This document shows positions 63,113-64,000 of a stretch of DNA of 64,000 nt, in pieces. Under the pieces are notes generated by a model, which was given only the letters and a program-made list of their open reading frames with translations, was not told the origin of the DNA and made no database searches. Every line of letters begins with the position of its first letter. Within the stretch, counting starts at the first letter, position 1. The DNA is taken from NCBI GenBank assembly GCA_963793095.1, contig CAWBYY010000011.1, positions 496,001-560,000 of the forward strand, read 5' to 3'. Origin of the DNA: CAVWDI01 sp963793095. GTDB lineage: Bacteria; Chloroflexota; Anaerolineae; Anaerolineales; UBA4823. The translations under genes were made by a program, and so were the position numbers.

Positions 63113-64000
63113 TTATTTTGAAAAATCGAAACCCCGTAAGGTTTGGGCATTAATTGCTACGATTATTGTGCTGAGGGACATAAATAATGCACCAACTGCA
63201 GGAGATAAAAGAATTCCGAGAGGCGCAAGTATGCCTGCTGCTAAAGGAATTGCAATTATGTTATAGCCTGTCGCCCAGGCAAGGTTTTCTTTCATTTTTC
63301 GATAACTTGCCTTACTCAACTCGATAATCCGGACAACATCCAATGGGTCGTTATCAACCAATATGATCCCGGCAGACTCAACAGCAACATCGGTCCCACT
63401 TCCTATCGCGATCCCGATATCAGCCCGGGTGAGTGCAGGCGCATCATTAACCCCGTCGCCGACCATTGCGACAATTTTATTTTCCTGCTGAAGTTGCGCT
63501 ATTTTCCTGTCCTTATGCTCGGGCAGAACCTCAGCAAAATACTGGTCAATCCCCAGCATTTCAGCAACTTCTTGTGCTACCTGTTTGCTGTCACCGGTTA
63601 GCATCGCAACTTGAATTCCCAATTGGTGGAGTTTTTGGACCGCTTTTTTGCTCTCATGGCGTATCACATCAGCCAGGGCTATAGCAGCGACCACCTGCAC
63701 GCCAACGATCAGGAAAACCACTGTATGGCTTTTATCATTCGATGCCCTCACAAAATCCTGCAGAACTTCTGGAATTTCGAGATTCAGCATCTCAAGCAAA
63801 CGCGGCCCCCCAAAATAGACAGTTTCCCCATTCTGAATAGCCTTCACACCGCGCCCCTTTATGGCTTCAAATTCCGAAACAGTTTGTGAAGAAAGTGTTC
63901 GCTCTTCAGCATACTGGCGGATTCCTTTAGCAATCATGTGTTCAGAGTCTGCTTCTATTGCAGCCGCAAGAGCAGCCACGGTATCATTTTCCCATCCTTC
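63113..64000 (-). CDS. P1B-type copper/heavy-metal ATPase, C-terminal part
   Basis: 295 residues, open to the window edge. Contains the ATP-binding N-domain end (KGRGVKAIQNGETVYFGG), P-domain hinge motifs MLTGDSKQVAQEVAEMLGID and VAMVGDGVNDAPALTRADIG, and the last two TM helices with NLAWATGYNIIAIPLAAGIL and AVGALFMSLSTIIVAINA. The DKTGT phosphorylation site and the CPC/CPx metal site are outside the window. The NLAWATGYN and MSLSTI-VAINA segments are those of the CopA/CopB group. It exports copper (or related metals) at the cost of ATP. Confidence 0.92.
   Translation of the reverse strand, partial: EGWENDTVAALAAAIEADSEHMIAKGIRQYAEERTLSSQTVSEFEAIKGRGVKAIQNGETVYFGGPRLLEMLNLEIPEVLQDFVRASNDKSHTVVFLIVGVQVVAAIALADVIRHESKKAVQKLHQLGIQVAMLTGDSKQVAQEVAEMLGIDQYFAEVLPEHKDRKIAQLQQENKIVAMVGDGVNDAPALTRADIGIAIGSGTDVAVESAGIILVDNDPLDVVRIIELSKASYRKMKENLAWATGYNIIAIPLAAGILAPLGILLSPAVGALFMSLSTIIVAINAQTLRGFDFSK

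Overview
The window most resembles a Chloroflexota (Anaerolineae-like) chromosome segment, probably a metagenome or environmental assembly. This is an inference from gene content: several very large cyclase or BTAD, ATPase and TPR regulators, a phoB-phoR-pstSCAB cluster with enlarged permeases, DUF3179, DUF6544 and DUF4013 proteins, a fused response-regulator/flavoprotein, and moderate GC with AT-rich, relic-filled spacers. There are no rRNA genes, complete tRNAs or CRISPR arrays. Mobile DNA is limited to one decayed IS3 element, one IS3 fragment and several dispersed repeats. An unusual number of otherwise intact genes carry one single-base indel (near 4.79, 20.03, 46.79 and 59.36 kb), so either recent decay or uncorrected base errors must be kept in mind.  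Layout. 0-5 kb: a truncated DUF5661-like gene, a DUF4177-like gene, an XRE regulator/membrane protein pair with its own promoter and operator-like site, gene relics, and a large secreted PhnD-like/TSP3/PKD protein. 5.8-10.9 kb: a Lol/Mac-type ABC exporter (two FtsX-type permeases plus ATPase) and a YtcJ-type amidohydrolase. 11.4-13.9 kb: a small membrane protein, a MoaD-like/BNR-repeat gene pair and a decayed glycosidase-like relic. 14-25 kb: two divergent paralogous ATPase-TPR regulators with different N-terminal heads (BTAD versus class III cyclase), separated by a dispersed repeat and a dead IS3 element, then a B12-type radical SAM gene. 25.5-33.5 kb: the complete Pi-starvation cluster phoB-phoR-pstS-pstC-pstA-pstB, bracketed by two tRNA-tail-plus-terminator relics. 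33.5-40.5 kb: a CruF-like carotenoid gene, GNAT, IS relic and repeat, two small envelope genes, DUF6544 and DUF3179. 40.6-46.9 kb: palindromic repeats, proS with a structured leader, a DUF47/Pit phosphate transport pair, a HEAT-repeat protein, a HAD phosphatase and DinB.  46.9-54 kb is a signalling operon: UBP-type zinc finger, class III cyclase-ATPase-TPR, response regulator-TrxR-like flavoprotein, and cyclic-nucleotide-binding histidine kinase. It reads as a self-contained circuit from second messenger to kinase to REC-flavoprotein. 54-61 kb: small proteins, relics, DUF4013, an MBL-fold hydrolase, a 3-hydroxyproline dehydratase-type enzyme (frameshifted) and an ALDH7-type dehydrogenase. 61-64 kb: a thiol-oxidoreductase gene with an in-frame UGA at the first position of a UPPC redox motif, followed by a SECIS-like hairpin (a probable selenoprotein), two c-type cytochromes, and the C-terminal half of a CopA-type P-ATPase.  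The strongest leads are the selenoprotein candidate (61390-61956), the cyclic-nucleotide/kinase/flavoprotein operon (46962-53970), the phage-tail-like insertion in PstC, and the repeated tRNA-tail relics around the pst cluster.
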